This document shows, one piece after another, positions 49,085 to 61,004 of a stretch of 64,000 bases of DNA. The notes beneath the pieces were generated by a model. It was not told the origin of the DNA and searched no databases. It worked only from the letters and a program-made list of their open reading frames with translations. The DNA comes from Microcebus murinus (lineage: Eukaryota; Chordata; Mammalia; Primates; Cheirogaleidae), in assembly GCF_040939455.1 (NCBI RefSeq), contig NC_134136.1:106442014-106506013 (forward strand), read 5' to 3'. A program made the translations under genes and the position numbers. Positions within the stretch are counted from its first letter, which is position 1; the number at the start of each line of letters is the position of its first letter.

Positions 49085-49285
49085 ATTTTTCAGTTTATAA
49101 ATTTCTTTCTCATTCATTATTTCATATAATTTTGACAATAAAACTGAGATATATATAGGCATGCAATTTTACAGAAAAAAGCTAAATAAACTAAAATTCA
49201 GAAAATTAACTTATTTAAGTTCACACACCTAGCTCGTGGCAGATCATATGCTCTGACTTCAAATTCAAAATCCTCTGCATCATAC
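49085..49285 (-). mobile_element. MIR SINE
   Basis: TCATTATTTCATATAATTTTGACAATAAAACTGAG, TTACAGAAAAAAGC, and TTCACACACCTAGCTCGTGGCAG give the reversed MIR order. Confidence 0.72.
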
Positions 49286-49289
49286 CACA

Positions 49290-51598
49290 GTTATCCCTCC
49301 TTTATATCCAGAAATACAACCTAGAAATACATAAGCTTAAAGTATTTTTGGTTTTATTCCTTAAATAGATGAACTATATATATCAGAGATATTACATGTT
49401 GTGAATTAGCAGCATGAAATCATGACAAACCCAATAAGATTCAAACTAAAATAGTTTTATAATAACAGTTTCTCTTTCAATAAATTTCAGGGTGAATAGT
49501 TTACCAAATAATGGGTAAAAGCAAACTTTCAGCCAGAAAAAGGAATGTGTTATTTCATCCATGGATATGTGATTTTTAGTGATTTTATACATACATTTTA
49601 TTTAAGAAGATATGTTACTATCCTGGGATCGAACTAACTTTAAATAATAACTTTAGGAAAATAAATCCCTCTGTCGGGATAAAAATGAATGTGTCCATCA
49701 GAGTTTTGTCTTTTTCTTTTCTTTTCCTTTTTAACTTGTGTTGGGCAGTTGACAGTACATGTTTTTGTTGTTTTCTGAACCCAATTTTATTCCTTGTCAC
49801 ATTCCTTTTCTGCCAAACAAATGCAGCAGGGTTCAACAGAAAGAGTGTTCCAAATCTTTAATCATTATGAAAAACACAGTACCTTGACCTTGTATTTTAA
49901 AGTTAAATGGAGTGGCATTATAAAAATTAAATTGGTTCTTGCTCATTTCCATAATATCCTCTAAAAAGCCTTGCCTAGCCTAGAGTAGATGTCCTATTTC
50001 TTTATCTTTCTTGATGACCTCTCATGCCTGCAAGTCAGCTCGTTTTTCTTTGCTGAAGACTGCACCCCACTGCTGCATACACTCTAAAAGTTCCATTAAA
50101 ATCTAGGGCATCATCACTCATTCTTATCTGCAGCAGGCTGCTGAACAGTGCCATACCAGCAACTGCATGCAAACTAGTCTCAAAGGACAATATTAGTTAT
50201 ATACATTGTCATCCCGTAAGGAGAAGAATTCTACCTGGATCCTACCTTATCTTGCAGAGCACATCTAGCCTTTCAAACATGGCTCCCAGAGTCAGTGCTA
50301 TGAAAGAGTCTCTTGCAACAGCAAGCATTACTTAAAAAGCAATTTACCAGCAAGAAATTAGCTTTTTATAGGACACTCTTTATTAAACTTGGTGTGAGAT
50401 GAGCTAGCATTCTGAATTTCCCCTCGTGCCCACTGAGACCACACAGGCCAAAAGCTGTTTCACTTTAAATACTGTACTATAAAAAAATTATATGTATTTC
50501 CTCTCTGGTCTTGATGAATTCTTTCTTGGGATGGATGCATTATTAGGATAGTAAGGATTGAGCGTTGAATAATGGGCTAGGATTTAGCATTGCTCCTGTT
50601 GTCCTGAAATGTGAAGAAATGTCGATACAAATTATGCAATGAAATGTTTCCTAACCACTGGGAATTGCCCACTGGTTGGTGACATCAGAGGTGAACTATG
50701 AAGATGGGGAAGATAGAGGAAAGAGCTGAGTGTAAAGATTCGAAATAAGGAATATTAGCGCCTTTTATTCTTTATATCAAAAATCATTTTCTAAGCTAAT
50801 AACAGGCTATTTCTGTGACAATGAATAAAAAAGAAGATAATGATCATGTCAAAGATCATTATTGTGAAACTTTGTGACTAATTTTTCCATTTTACATGAT
50901 AGCTTGTAATACCATCAATAAATGGCATTAAATAAAATACCCATGTATGTGGTACTCTCAATGATTTTCTACCAAGCATTTTATTCCCTGTCTAATGAAG
51001 TAAAGTGAAGCACTTTAATGAAGTAGTGGGTGTGCGAGACTCAGAAACATTCCGAAGATTCTGATTGTCTAAGTCTTCCAATAAACTTCAGCTTTAGATA
51101 GCAGGTAGGTGAAGGTAGTTAGAATATCAATGAAAGCACATGAGTCCTGAGTAAGTTCTCTACAGATAATAAGATCAGTTCTGAAAAATCTTAGTGTAAA
51201 GACAGCTAGATACCACTCTACCAAATCTATGTAATCATGTCCATTCCTCCTTGTCACCTCCCAACAAATATATATCTGGAATCAACTTATAAGAATTTGT
51301 GTCAGGGGCTCTTTTTTCTGAAAGGATTTTATTTCCATGGTTATTTCCTGTAGCTGTCTGGATGGTGTCACTAAGATGAACTTTGATCTAAATGATTTTC
51401 CCTCACTTGTTTATTAAGTAGTGTGGAGACAAAAATAATAAAATAAATGTTGGAAAATGAAGAGGTATGTTGCTTCAGTTATAGAATCTATTATACATAA
51501 AATAGCCTAAGTCTAAAAATAATAATGAATACAAAACCAAACTGTCAGATTTGTGGTTTTAATCAAGCAAATAAATGTTTTTAGGGCCTTTTGTTTAA
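49290..51598. other. Unique intron, no gene
   Basis: 2.3 kb without a recognised element. 49960-50160 has L2-like wording (AGCCTTGCCTAGCCTAG, ATGACCTCTCATGCC) that is too weak to call. Confidence 0.5.
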
Positions 51599-51599
51599 A

Positions 51600-52092
51600 A
51601 GACATTCTATAAAAAAGACATCTGCATTAGAATGTTTATAGCAGCACAACTCACAATTGCAAAGATGTAGAAATAACCCAAGTACCCATAAATACATGAG
51701 TGGATTAATAAAATGTGGTATATGTATACCATGGAGTAGTACTCAGCCACAAAAACAATGGTGATCTAGCACCTCTTGTATTATCCTGGATAGACCTGGA
51801 GCCCATTCTACTAAGTGAAGTATCCCAAGAATGGAAAAACAAGCACCACATGTACTCACCATCAAATTGGTACTAATTGATCAACACATATGTACATATA
51901 TGGAAGTAACATTCATCGGGTGTCAGGCAGATGGGAGGAGGGAGGAGGGGATGGGTATATTCACACCTAATGGGTGTGGTGCGCACCATCTGGCGGATGG
52001 GCAGGCTTGAAGCTCTGACTCAGGTGGGGCAAAGGCAATATATGTAACCTAAACATTTGTACCTCCATAATATGCTGAAATTTTTTAAAAAA
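51600..52092 (+). mobile_element. L1 LINE 3' end, older type
   Basis: ATCTGCATTAGAATGTTTATAGC through the ORF2 tail to GGGTGTGGTGCGCACCATC and CCATAATATGCTGAAAT. The ORF2 tail is interrupted. The 3' UTR is of the ACTCAGGTGGGGCAAAG type. Confidence 0.94.
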
Positions 52093-52193
52093 GCTTGCAG
52101 TGAAACTTTTTAGTAATCTATAACTATGAATAAATCCCACACTAATTTATCTGAAGCCTTTATTATTATATTTCCCAGAATTTTCAAGGGGAG

Positions 52194-52599
52194 TGTAATG
52201 GGCTGCATAGTTTTTCCCCCCAATTCACATCCACCTGAAACCTGGAATGTGACTATATTTGGAAATAGGGTCTTTGTAGATATAATTGGTTAAGGATTTC
52301 AAGATGAACTCATACTGAATTTAGGGTGTGCCCAAAAAGGAGAGGACACAAAAAGACACACAAAGAAGAGGGTTATGTGAAGACAGGGGCAGATATTAGA
52401 ATTAGGCTGTCCCAAGTCAAGGAACTCCTGGGGCCACCAGAAGCTAGAAGATGTAAGGAAGAATTCTTCCCTAGAGATGGCACAGGGATAACTGACCTTG
52501 ATTTTAGACCCCTAGCATTCAGAATTGAGAGAGAATAAATTCCTGTTAAGCCACACAGTTTGTGATAATTTGTCACAACAGTTCTAGGAAACAAATACA
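52194..52599 (+). mobile_element. MLT1-type solo LTR (ERVL-MaLR)
   Basis: It runs TGTAATGGG to AAATACA, with TTTGGAAATAGGGTCTTTG, CACCAGAAGCTAGAAG, CCTTGATTTTAGACCCC and AGAGAATAAATTCCTGTTAAGCCAC inside; the AATAAA is the LTR polyadenylation signal. GGGAG (52189-52193) and GGGAA (52600-52604) fit a decayed 5-bp duplication. No internal retroviral sequence is present. Confidence 0.85.
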
Positions 52600-52604
52600 G
52601 GGAA

Positions 52605-53425
52605 TGTGATTGCTATTAATGTTATCCTAAATTTCCAAGTGAATACAGAGTTTGTTTCAGCATCCATTCACCTTCCAGGTACATGTGAATTTTAAGGAAG
52701 GATGCCAAAATATGGTAGGCTTCAAGTCCAAAGATTGACTCATAGTGAATATTTCAGGCCAAAGACATAGCAGCACCAGGTTTGGGGTTCAAAGGGATAT
52801 CATTTAAAGTCAAAGATCCATTTTCCAATGGCTGTCTAGCCCTAACCCATTGTAGATGACACAAACAGTTCACCCTTCAAGTTTTAACCTTATGAACATC
52901 ATAAATTTTAAAAAGCAGAATAAATTCTCTCAATATTCAGCTAACAATAAAATCCTTCATCTATATGGATGATAAAATGGAGAGAATTTGTTTTAGCTAG
53001 AAAATAAAGATGATTAAATAATATTTTTAGCTGTTGCCTAACACAATGGTGATATTTTGGTACATATGTAAGATGGCCTCACTAAAAACAAAGGAAATAT
53101 TATCTCATGCATGTGAAAATTTAGAGATAGGCCATTACTATAGCTCAGGACCATTTGCTGCTGCCCATTGAAAGCATAAGGGCATGGTGAACTTGGGTGT
53201 GCTTATGAGTGGAGATATACCTTGAATAAGCAGGACAGCTTGCACCTCTTAGGAGTAAATGGGTGTAGATGTTCTCTCCTAAAAGGAGAGAACACCTTCC
53301 ATTTCCACGAAAGGTGTTGAGAAATGTTGAGACCAGGTGGCAAGAATTGAAGTAGGATGCATTTTTACGAAAGCTATGAAGAGAAGGTGATATAAATATA
53401 TATTCATGGGGCTTTGAAGAGAAAG
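52605..53425. other. Unique intron, no gene
   Basis: Contains a short perfect inverted pair, TTCTCTCCT and AGGAGAGAA near 53272-53291, that could form a small hairpin. No gene is seen. Confidence 0.5.
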
Positions 53426-53429
53426 AGAA

Positions 53430-53640
53430 TAACTAATATTTACTTAGTATCTACTATAGGCTAACCCCTATTGAGCCTCTTTCACATACACCTTTACTTA
53501 ATTCCAACAAGTCTGTGATGTGAGTAGTAGTATCCTCTTTTTATAGATGAGGCAGTCAGGGCTCACAGGGGTTAAAAACTTTGCCTGACTTTACACAGTA
53601 TGTGTGAATTTAGACAGTGTGCTCTACCCTTCTCTTGTAC
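53430..53640 (-). mobile_element. MIR SINE
   Basis: TTTATAGATGAGGCAGTCAGG, GGGGTTAAAAACTTTGCCTGACTTTACACAG and ACAGTGTGCTCTACCC are the reversed MIR core and head. Confidence 0.83.
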
Positions 53641-53779
53641 TTTCAGACCTAAAGAACTTTACAGGGTGACTGTACAAACAAGATAAATAGACTTGAAAAT
53701 TTTAGTATGAATAAGAAACTAAAGTATAGAAAAATACTGTAGATTTAATTAAGTCTCAAAAGCAATACATGAAAAATGA

Positions 53780-54400
53780 GTTCTACAGGAGGTCAGAGGT
53801 GGGAGAAATCAGAGAAGAGTTCACAGAGAAATTAGACTTTGAGCTGAACTTGGGAGATTAAAAGAAAAGCAAAACATCACAGGACATGTGGGGGAAGAAG
53901 CAGGGGGACTTCTGGCTGGCATGAAGCATGAGCATAATACCTGAGGACTCACCTAAGGAGGTGGAAGTGGGAAAGTTGGAAAGTTTTCATGAACCCAGAG
54001 TGTGAAAATTAGAATATGTAGGTGAACTTGAGCCTGTGAGGACTGGAAAGCTATTGATATTTTTTGAGCTGGTAACTGATATAATGAACTTGATATATTT
54101 CTTTGTAAAATTAATAAATAGTGCTGTAGTGAGAAATTGTAAATGGGAGGCTACTAATCCAATAGTCAAACATGAGATGATAAATTCTTAGAACAAAATA
54201 GCAACAGTGGAAATGAACAATAATGAGTGGAAGAGGTATCCGCAAGATTGCACATGGCTAGATGGCATAAGAAGAGGTCAAAAGTGTCTGAAGAATAACT
54301 GTGCTTGAAGGGAATTGGTTCATCTTTTGGCTGCTGTCGTTGGAGGTCTCTGGCAAATAAGATGCTTTGCAAATTCACGGCCATTTAAGTCCTCTCCATT
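53780..54400 (-). mobile_element. L2 LINE fragment
   Basis: AGACTTTGAGCTGAACTTGGG, GCATGAAGCATGAGC, AGAGTGTGAAAATTAG and GAGGCTACTAATCCAATAGTC follow the reversed L2 order. Confidence 0.65.
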
Positions 54401-54974
54401 ATAGTCAGTGACTTTTTGTAGCATACAATATAATTATAATTTTCTTTTCTTTTAGACATAGGGCAAAGAAGCAATATGCATTTTTAAATTATCAGAAACT
54501 ATGCATATGTTTAAATTCCTAGGGCAGAAATGGTTTTAAAAAATCCTTCATGATTGAATTGAAGTAATTACATTTACTACATATTCAATTCAAATAGTTT
54601 ATGATTCTCTAGAAAAAATTGACAGAAATTAATATTTCCCTTAGAAAAACTTGAGTCTATGGGCCTGCAAGGGTTACTACAATGAATGAAATTTAACACT
54701 ATCTTATTCTCAGTTGGTAACTAATTCACTTGGAGAACTTAGTTTAATACTTTTAGAGGCTCCTTGAAGTTCTTCGAAAGAAGTTGCTACAGAGTTCCAG
54801 GGTATTATCATCATTATTAATTGCAGTATTTTAAAGTTCACACCAGATAAGCTTCTAAGAAAAATGACCCAAATTTATTTGAAAGGTCACATAAATTTAT
54901 TTTACTTATCCAACTGCATGGTGATAAAAATAGGAAGCTCTGATAAAATCCAGTTCAACTGTGTAGATATAGAT

Positions 54975-55240
54975 AGCATGATATAGTGGAAATGAGTCTC
55001 TGGATTTAAAATCAGAGGGCTGATTTCCTCTTTTGATTCCTTCATGTACTAATAGTGTGATCTTAACCATGTTACTTAATCTTCATATGTCTCAATTTCT
55101 CAGCTGTAAAATGGGCACAATAAGAATGTCCACTTTACCTTAGTAAGGAAAAAGATGTTTTTTTTCCATGCAATAAGCCCAACAACTAGAACCATGTTTG
55201 GCACATAGAAACTCAAAAAAATATTTGTTAACAGGTAAAT
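54975..55240 (+). mobile_element. MIR SINE
   Basis: GCATGATATAGTGGAAATGAG, CTAATAGTGTGATCTTAACCATGTTACTTAA, CAGCTGTAAAATGGGCACAATAA and AACCATGTTTGGCACATAG give nearly the whole MIR. Confidence 0.85.
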
Positions 55241-55810
55241 GGAGGAACGAATGACTGAATGAATGTTGCAAGTATTCGGCAAAATGAAGCACTTGAAAGC
55301 ACATATATTTGACTTTCACATCTGTATCTATTGAATACTATCTAAATATTGTATCTATGATGCCTGTGTGATGGAAATAACTAGACAATGTGATGCTACT
55401 GCCCACCTCTTTCCATTTCTGCATTCAATCACATCACATTGGTAGTGTGAAACTGGCCATGCTAGAGTATTTATTTGTGCTACAAAATTTGGCAAATGCT
55501 TCAAACCAGACCCTCTCTGTCTCCTTAGTGCCTCATGGTAAACATTAATTAGCAAATCACCATTCCAGATCCTCATTGTCTGGCCTCTGCTTACATTGGT
55601 CTCTTCTATCTCCTCTACAACTTTTCCTAAAGTAATGCTGGCATATTTGCAGCCACCCAAACAATCCAGACTTTCTGAGTCAGTGTACAACCATCACCTT
55701 GCCTTGAAATTTTCCCTGCCAGAAATACACACCACACCTTACCTAACTCTAACTTAGATATCCTTGAAAACAGCCATTGACTCCCCCATAACTTGGGAAA
55801 CACCAGAGAA

Positions 55811-55995
55811 GATTTAGCCACTGCCAGAACATATCTTCCAGAGCAGAGAAGAGAGAAATTCTCCCTTTCCCCCACCATTTAGTCCCCTGCTAGTGCCACA
55901 CATTAGCCGAATTCATCCAGAAGTCAATTGGCAAATGAGTGTGGGAAATGCACTTTGTAGAAGAATGTGAACCCAATCTTAAGAGAAATAGGTTA
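55811..55995 (-). repeat. Left arm of a 0.7-kb-spaced inverted repeat
   Basis: The reverse complement of this segment matches 56708-56898 at roughly 84 percent by eye, including CCAATTGACTTCTGGAT and CACTAGCAGGGGACTAAATGG. Both look like copies of one old interspersed repeat, perhaps an LTR, placed head to head. Confidence 0.85.
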
Positions 55996-56069
55996 CTTCT
56001 TCCATGTGTTTAGCTATCACTCAGTGGTTATCACCAAGATGATATTATCCCAATCTGTGATAATAATCT

Positions 56070-56205
56070 CTGTGTGATAATTGCTTGCTTACTTGTATGC
56101 CTCCCCTAAGAACTCTTTGAAATACAAAGACTGCCTTATTCATAGTTACGGTCTCATGTGTACCTTGCCCCTGCAGGAGGTATACAATGAATGATAGTTT
56201 GAGGA
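56070..56205 (+). mobile_element. L2 LINE 3' end
   Basis: GCCTCCCCTAAGAACTCTTTGAAATACAAAGACTG, TCATGTGTACCTTGCCCC and TATACAATGAATGAT fit the L2 end, decayed. Confidence 0.5.
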
Positions 56206-56707
56206 ACAACTAAAAAACTCAGTCTGGTTTTGTACATACTGACAATATAGGAAAGTTAAGTGTATTGTAAGTCCAGAAATGTAGTGAATAGACACAACCA
56301 TTCTTACACAGGCAGTCTTCACTTGGCATGATTTTCTGAATGTTAGTGGGGGAATCTATTACACTAATCTACACAATTAGTCCTAATGCTGCTGGCAGTT
56401 TCCCAGACATTTACAGTGAAGATCATTGGCTTAATACAAATAGTTGATGCCTGTGACAGATCAAGTCCATATTAATTCCTGTCTGATATTTTTGTTGTGA
56501 CTACATGACAGCAACATGACATTTGAAGTCATCTCTGTTTGGTCTAAAAATCTTATTCATAGGACAGCTGCCTACAGGGCCAAGCAGAATGACACATTGA
56601 GCAAATGCATTTCTTTTGCATCTTTGTGCGTGAAGGGATCCAGAGAAAAACTCTATCATTCCTGCATTTCACTCTTGCCTCACACAACTGAGATGCTGCA
56701 TCAGTCA

Positions 56708-56898
56708 TTACCTATTTCCCTTAAGATCTGGTTCACATCCTTCTTCTACAAAACTACATGTCCCAGGACTTATTTGCCAATTGACTTCTGGATGGATTCA
56801 GCTAATGCATGACACTAGCAGGGGACTAAATGGTGGGGAAAGGGGAAACTTTTTTCTCTTCCCTGCTCTGGAAGATACTTTCTGGTAGTGGCTGAATC
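56708..56898 (+). repeat. Right arm of the inverted repeat
   Basis: Partner of 55811-55995. Downstream, to about 57035, the sequence continues with CCTTTATTAAACTCCCTCTC, like the end of an LTR-type repeat; upstream, AAACTACATGTCCCAGGACTTA precedes the shared core. The left arm lacks the downstream part. Confidence 0.85.
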
Positions 56899-57169
56899 AG
56901 TGCTTAAAGCCTCAGCCATAGAAGTGGGAACACCTTTCTGCTATTGCTAATCCCTAGGCTGTTTTTATCAATTCTCGTTTGGCTTTTCAGGTCTTCCATT
57001 AAGTATGTAACTAATTTCCTTTATTAAACTCCCTCTCTGGGAACTTTTATAATTATTATTTTTGTTTGAAACCATTTTTTACTTCATGGTACTACTGTCT
57101 TATTTGGTGATCAAAATCAAAATCAAAATATTCTCAGTTACCTATGGTCTCCTATTTCTTCTGACCCCT

Positions 57170-57350
57170 CACATGTAAACAGTCACCAAGCCCTATACAT
57201 TCCATTTCTATTATCTTCATTCCTTTCTGTTCTCATTCCTCAGATAGCAATGTGAACTATTATCACATCTTGCCTGAAATATTGCAATATCCTGATAATT
57301 GAGCCCCCTGCCTTCAGCTTCTTATCCTTCCGATTGACCAGGAAAAGGGA
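57170..57350 (+). mobile_element. L2 LINE fragment
   Basis: ATCTTGCCTGAAATATTGCAATATCCTGATAATTGAGCCCCCTGCCTTCAGCTTC matches the L2 internal block where a one-codon exchange screen reads CTGGATTACTGCAATAGCC in good copies. Confidence 0.7.
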
Positions 57351-58079
57351 GCACAAAGCTTACTTGAGATAGCTTAGATGGATGGAAAGATATAAGGGAT
57401 TATTGGAAGAGTTGGGGTGAAAGAATAAGGGAATTTCAAGGGAATTTAATAACAGTGGCTATCAAAACTCCAGGCATCACAGTGACTGAAAATGAAAGTA
57501 GTCCTGAATTCAAGGTAGCAGTAGAAATCTCACCAGTAAGAGATCGGGCAATTTCGCTGCAGTTCTCTTCCATTATTTTGCCTCACTTACCCCATAGGCG
57601 TCTGCCTTGTTTGGTTCTGCAACTACCTGGCTGCTACAGCTTATTCAGTTTCTGTTCCCTCATAATTTTAACTTGGACATAGCTTTCAAGACTATAATTC
57701 TGTCATACAATCGAAGCTGTACTTATTGTGAGATTCTTGGGCTTTCCATTTCTAACAAAGAATAGAAATATGATTGGTTGACTTATCTTTTGAAGCCAAG
57801 CCCTGGTTCCCATCAGCCATGGAGAAGGCAGGGTTACATGGAACCTGAATCCACCCCTTTACAGGGACAGGACACAGGGTGGTTCATTTAGGAATAGAGG
57901 GATCAGTAAATCTATCATTCAAACAAAGACACATTTGAGAATGAAAGGAGGCAAAATACATAATTATATAGGGAAAATAAACATAAAGTGGGATTGTTCT
58001 GAGTAAACAACAACTTATTGTCAACATATAAAGTACTCCAGGCAGGCAAGTATTATGAATGGAGTCTATTTCCACTGGT

Positions 58080-58450
58080 TAGTTTTTCTCCTGCTCTTCA
58101 TCTATACTCTGAGAATCTCTTAAGGTGAAATGCAATTTATTCTTCCTCAATATCAGCCTGATCCTATTGAACTTCAAGAGTGTGTTCAAATATTTCTTTG
58201 TCCATGAAGTCTTCCTTGATTTATCTAGCGGAAAATTAATCTTTTTTCAATTTAAATTGCTCTTAAACTGTACATATTTGTTTTCTATTCTATATTTTAA
58301 TTTTTATGCATGTAACTTGTTTAATAGGTATAAGTACTTAGATGGCATGAGCCATATTTAATACATTTTTATACCCCACATTGCCTAGCCAGTACCTTGC
58401 TCATAGTTGGTGGCCAATGAATATTTATTAAATGAATGATTGCTGAGTTT
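58080..58450 (+). mobile_element. L2 LINE 3' end
   Basis: AAGAGTGTGTTCAAATATTTC, CATGAAGTCTTCCTTGATTTATC, TGGCATGAGCCATATTTAATAC, CCTAGCCAGTACCTTGCTCATAG and AATATTTATTAAATGAATGATTG are in L2 order. Confidence 0.85.
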
Positions 58451-58454
58451 TCTG

Positions 58455-59275
58455 AAAACATCTCTCTTGCTATTGTTGTCTCAAGCTCACTCAATTATTC
58501 TGGTTCCTGATGCTTATGAAATACAGAAAAGATAAGATATTGATCATGTCTAGATTAGAATGGTGGTGAGATAAACAGAAATAAGAGGATTGGAAGTTGC
58601 CATATTTACATGAACTTAAGAATGTTTAACTGGAAATAAACAGAAGTTTTATTTTTCTGAAGAGATAGACAAGGAATCTTAGATAATTGAAATAAAAGGA
58701 ATACATTTATTTCTCAATGAATATTTGTTCAAACATAGATGATTTACTCTGACAAATATCTAATTTGGATATATTCTTGGTTCTCATAATATAATTTATA
58801 AAATCGTTTACAAGTTCAATTTAATCTATATGGAAATCATATTGCATATCAGCCTTGCTATTTTTAAAAGTACTTCCTAATGAAAAGTTCTCACATAATA
58901 GAGAACATTTTAATTCTTATATAAAAAGCAGTTAAATTGTAAACTTTCATTTATATTTAATTGGGAAGCATTATATCACTCTTTCACATTTGTCAGTGAA
59001 TGCTATACATTATACAACTTCAATAAGTTGCTACCTTATTTTCGATTGTGTAATTCACACAGGCCTTTTTCCCTTAATAATACAGATTAGTTGACATAAT
59101 ACTTTGGTGATGTGTAGGATACATAATGATTTTAATTTGTAGGCATTTTAAAGATATCTATACATATCCAGGAATCCAAGTATTAGAAATAGACCTCTTG
59201 GGTCTCCTCCAAATAAAGCATATAAGACAAATGGAAACGTTGTGGTACAACCAGAGTAGATTGATCTTAATTTAA
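58455..59275. other. AT-rich unique intron
   Basis: No gene or repeat is recognised. Confidence 0.5.
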
Positions 59276-59279
59276 GAAT

Positions 59280-59480
59280 TGATGGCCCCTTTGGATGTCA
59301 CATATTATGACCTGGAGAAAGTTGCTTAAGCTCTCTGTGGCATCACTTTCTCATCTGCTAAGCAAGGAGGACCCTCACCTTTTACCTCCTAGGGATGATG
59401 TGATTATTAAAAGCCAGTGGGAATCTTCACAAAATAAGTGTTCAATAAACAGTTGCTATTACTATTACTAGTAACACATG
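59280..59480 (+). mobile_element. MIR SINE
   Basis: TATGACCTGGAGAAAGTTGCTTAAGCTCTCTG, TCATCTGCTAAGC, GGGATGATGTGATTATTAAAAG and AAGTGTTCAATAAACAGTTGC are the MIR second half. Confidence 0.82.
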
Positions 59481-59559
59481 TAGTGTCATGGGTGATTTCA
59501 TAGATCTCTTCCACTTTTATGGTGTTATGATTCCAGGCATCAACTCATATTTATTACTC

Positions 59560-60200
59560 AGGGCAACAGCAAATATTATTAGTAGACAATGTGCTAGTCA
59601 CTATCTGTGATAGAAAAATGTGACAAGGCCTCAGCTCTCAAGGAACTTAAATTGTGATTACAAATGAACACACTGAATCAATTAGCAAATTTAAAAAAAA
59701 GTATACACACTGGTTGCTAAATTGGATTCCACCAACTCTTTACTACAGGGATTCAGAGGTGGTGGCAATACATGAAGGCTAAAAGGAATCAAATTTCTTG
59801 GAGGCGGCAGAATTTGAGCTTGCCTTTAAAGCAGTGGTTCTCATACTTATTGCTCATTAAAATCACCTTCAGAGGCTTTTAAAACCCCCCATGCTCTGGC
59901 TTTATCACAGAACGCTAGAATTTCTGGAGGTGAGATTCAGGCACCAGTATTTTTTTCAAGCCCCCCACATGAGTTCATTGTGCAAAGTTGAGAGCCACTG
60001 CCTTAAGGGGTGAGCAGGCTCCCCCTAGAGGAAGAGGAGATAAGGGGGTCATTTCAGGGGAAAGAGCCACCTGAAGTGATTCATGGAGAAATAACAGGCA
60101 CTTTTAGTGTGAAGGACAGTCAGCAGCATAACTAAGTGTCAGGAGGCAAAGTAGGGAGTATTAACAAAATGTTTGGAAAGTTCTAGTTGGCCCAGATATT
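59560..60200 (-). mobile_element. L2 LINE split by a hAT element
   Basis: GACAATGTGCTAGTCACTATC, CCTCAGCTCTCAAGGAACTTA and GCGGCAGAATTTGAGCTTGCC are reversed L2 up to 59831. It resumes at 60009 with AGAGGAAGAGGAGATAAGG and GGCACTTTTAGTGTGAAGGAC. Confidence 0.65.
59832..60000. mobile_element. hAT-type mini-transposon inside L2
   Basis: Begins CAGTGGTTCTCATACTTA and ends AAAGTTGAGAGCCACTG, inverted ends. CTTTAAAG (59824-59831) and CCTTAAGG (60001-60008) agree at 6 of 8 bases, a decayed 8-bp duplication. Confidence 0.85.
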
Positions 60201-60446
60201 TAAAATCAAAAACTTTAGACCCACTAAATTAAAAGGCAAATTTTAGCATGATAGATTAGCAGTAAGACCCATTAATACTACTATGCATACTAAAAATAAC
60301 TCCAGAATACTAAAGTCAGAATCAAAGTACAAAGTTAGAATATCTGAGGCATGTTTTCCTTTTGTGGAGGTGGTAATTCTTAACACTCTTGCGATTTGCC
60401 TAAGGTCTTTACATACTCGCAAACACCTTAGTCTTTAATTCTGGAA

Positions 60447-60626
60447 CAGTGATTGTCAAACTTAGCAACACTCTGAGATCACTTAAAGAACATTTTAAAA
60501 ATATTGATGTCTAGGTTCTACCTCCACAGATTCTGATACAACTGGTCCTGTGCGTCACCTGGGCCTGGAATAGTCCAAAGGTCTCCCCAGGTGATTAAAG
60601 TATGCAATCAATGCTGAGAACCAGTG
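60447..60626. mobile_element. hAT-type mini-transposon
   Basis: Begins CAGTGATTGTCAAACTTAGC and ends ATGCTGAGAACCAGTG, with GTCTCCCCAGGTGATTAAAG inside. Second of four in the cluster. Confidence 0.75.
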
Positions 60627-60637
60627 GTTCAATCGAT

Positions 60638-60809
60638 GCTTCTCAAATTTTGACATGAATAAGAATCACTTGGAGATCTTGTTAAACCACAGTTTCCTTG
60701 GCCCCACTCCCAAAGATTCTGATTTACTAAGCTTGGGGTGGGGCCAAGAATTTGTAGTTGTAACAAATTCTCAGGTGATGCTGCGCATGCTGGTCCTTGA
60801 GTCCTAGTG
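60638..60809 (-). mobile_element. MER5A-type mini-transposon
   Basis: TGCTTCTCAAATTTTGACATG, AAGAATCACTTGGAGATCTTG, GGGGTGGGGCCAAGAATTTG and CTCAGGTGATGCTGCGC are reversed MER5A. The final inverted end is lost. Confidence 0.9.
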
Positions 60810-60817
60810 CTCTAATT

Positions 60818-61000
60818 CAGTGCTCTCAAATTTAAGCATGTGCCATGTTAGAATCCCCTTGAGAGCTGGTCAAAACACAGACTGTTGGGCCCCAGTGCTA
60901 GAGTTTCTGAGTCAGGAGATCTAGGTTGGGGCCTGTGCAGGTCTAAGTCCCAAGTGATGTTAATTCTGCTGGTTGGGGGAAATCTCTTTGAGAACCACTT
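60818..61000 (-). mobile_element. MER5A-type mini-transposon
   Basis: CAGTGCTCTCAAATTTAAGC to TTTGAGAACCACTT, with AAAACACAGACTGTTGGGCC and CAAGTGATGTTAATTCTGCTGG. It starts 8 bases after the previous copy ends. Confidence 0.9.
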
Positions 61001-61004
61001 CTAG

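Noticed and set aside
55355..55878. Overlapping minus-strand frames of 111 and 83 codons
   Set aside because: They cross the inverted-repeat arm and show no known domain.
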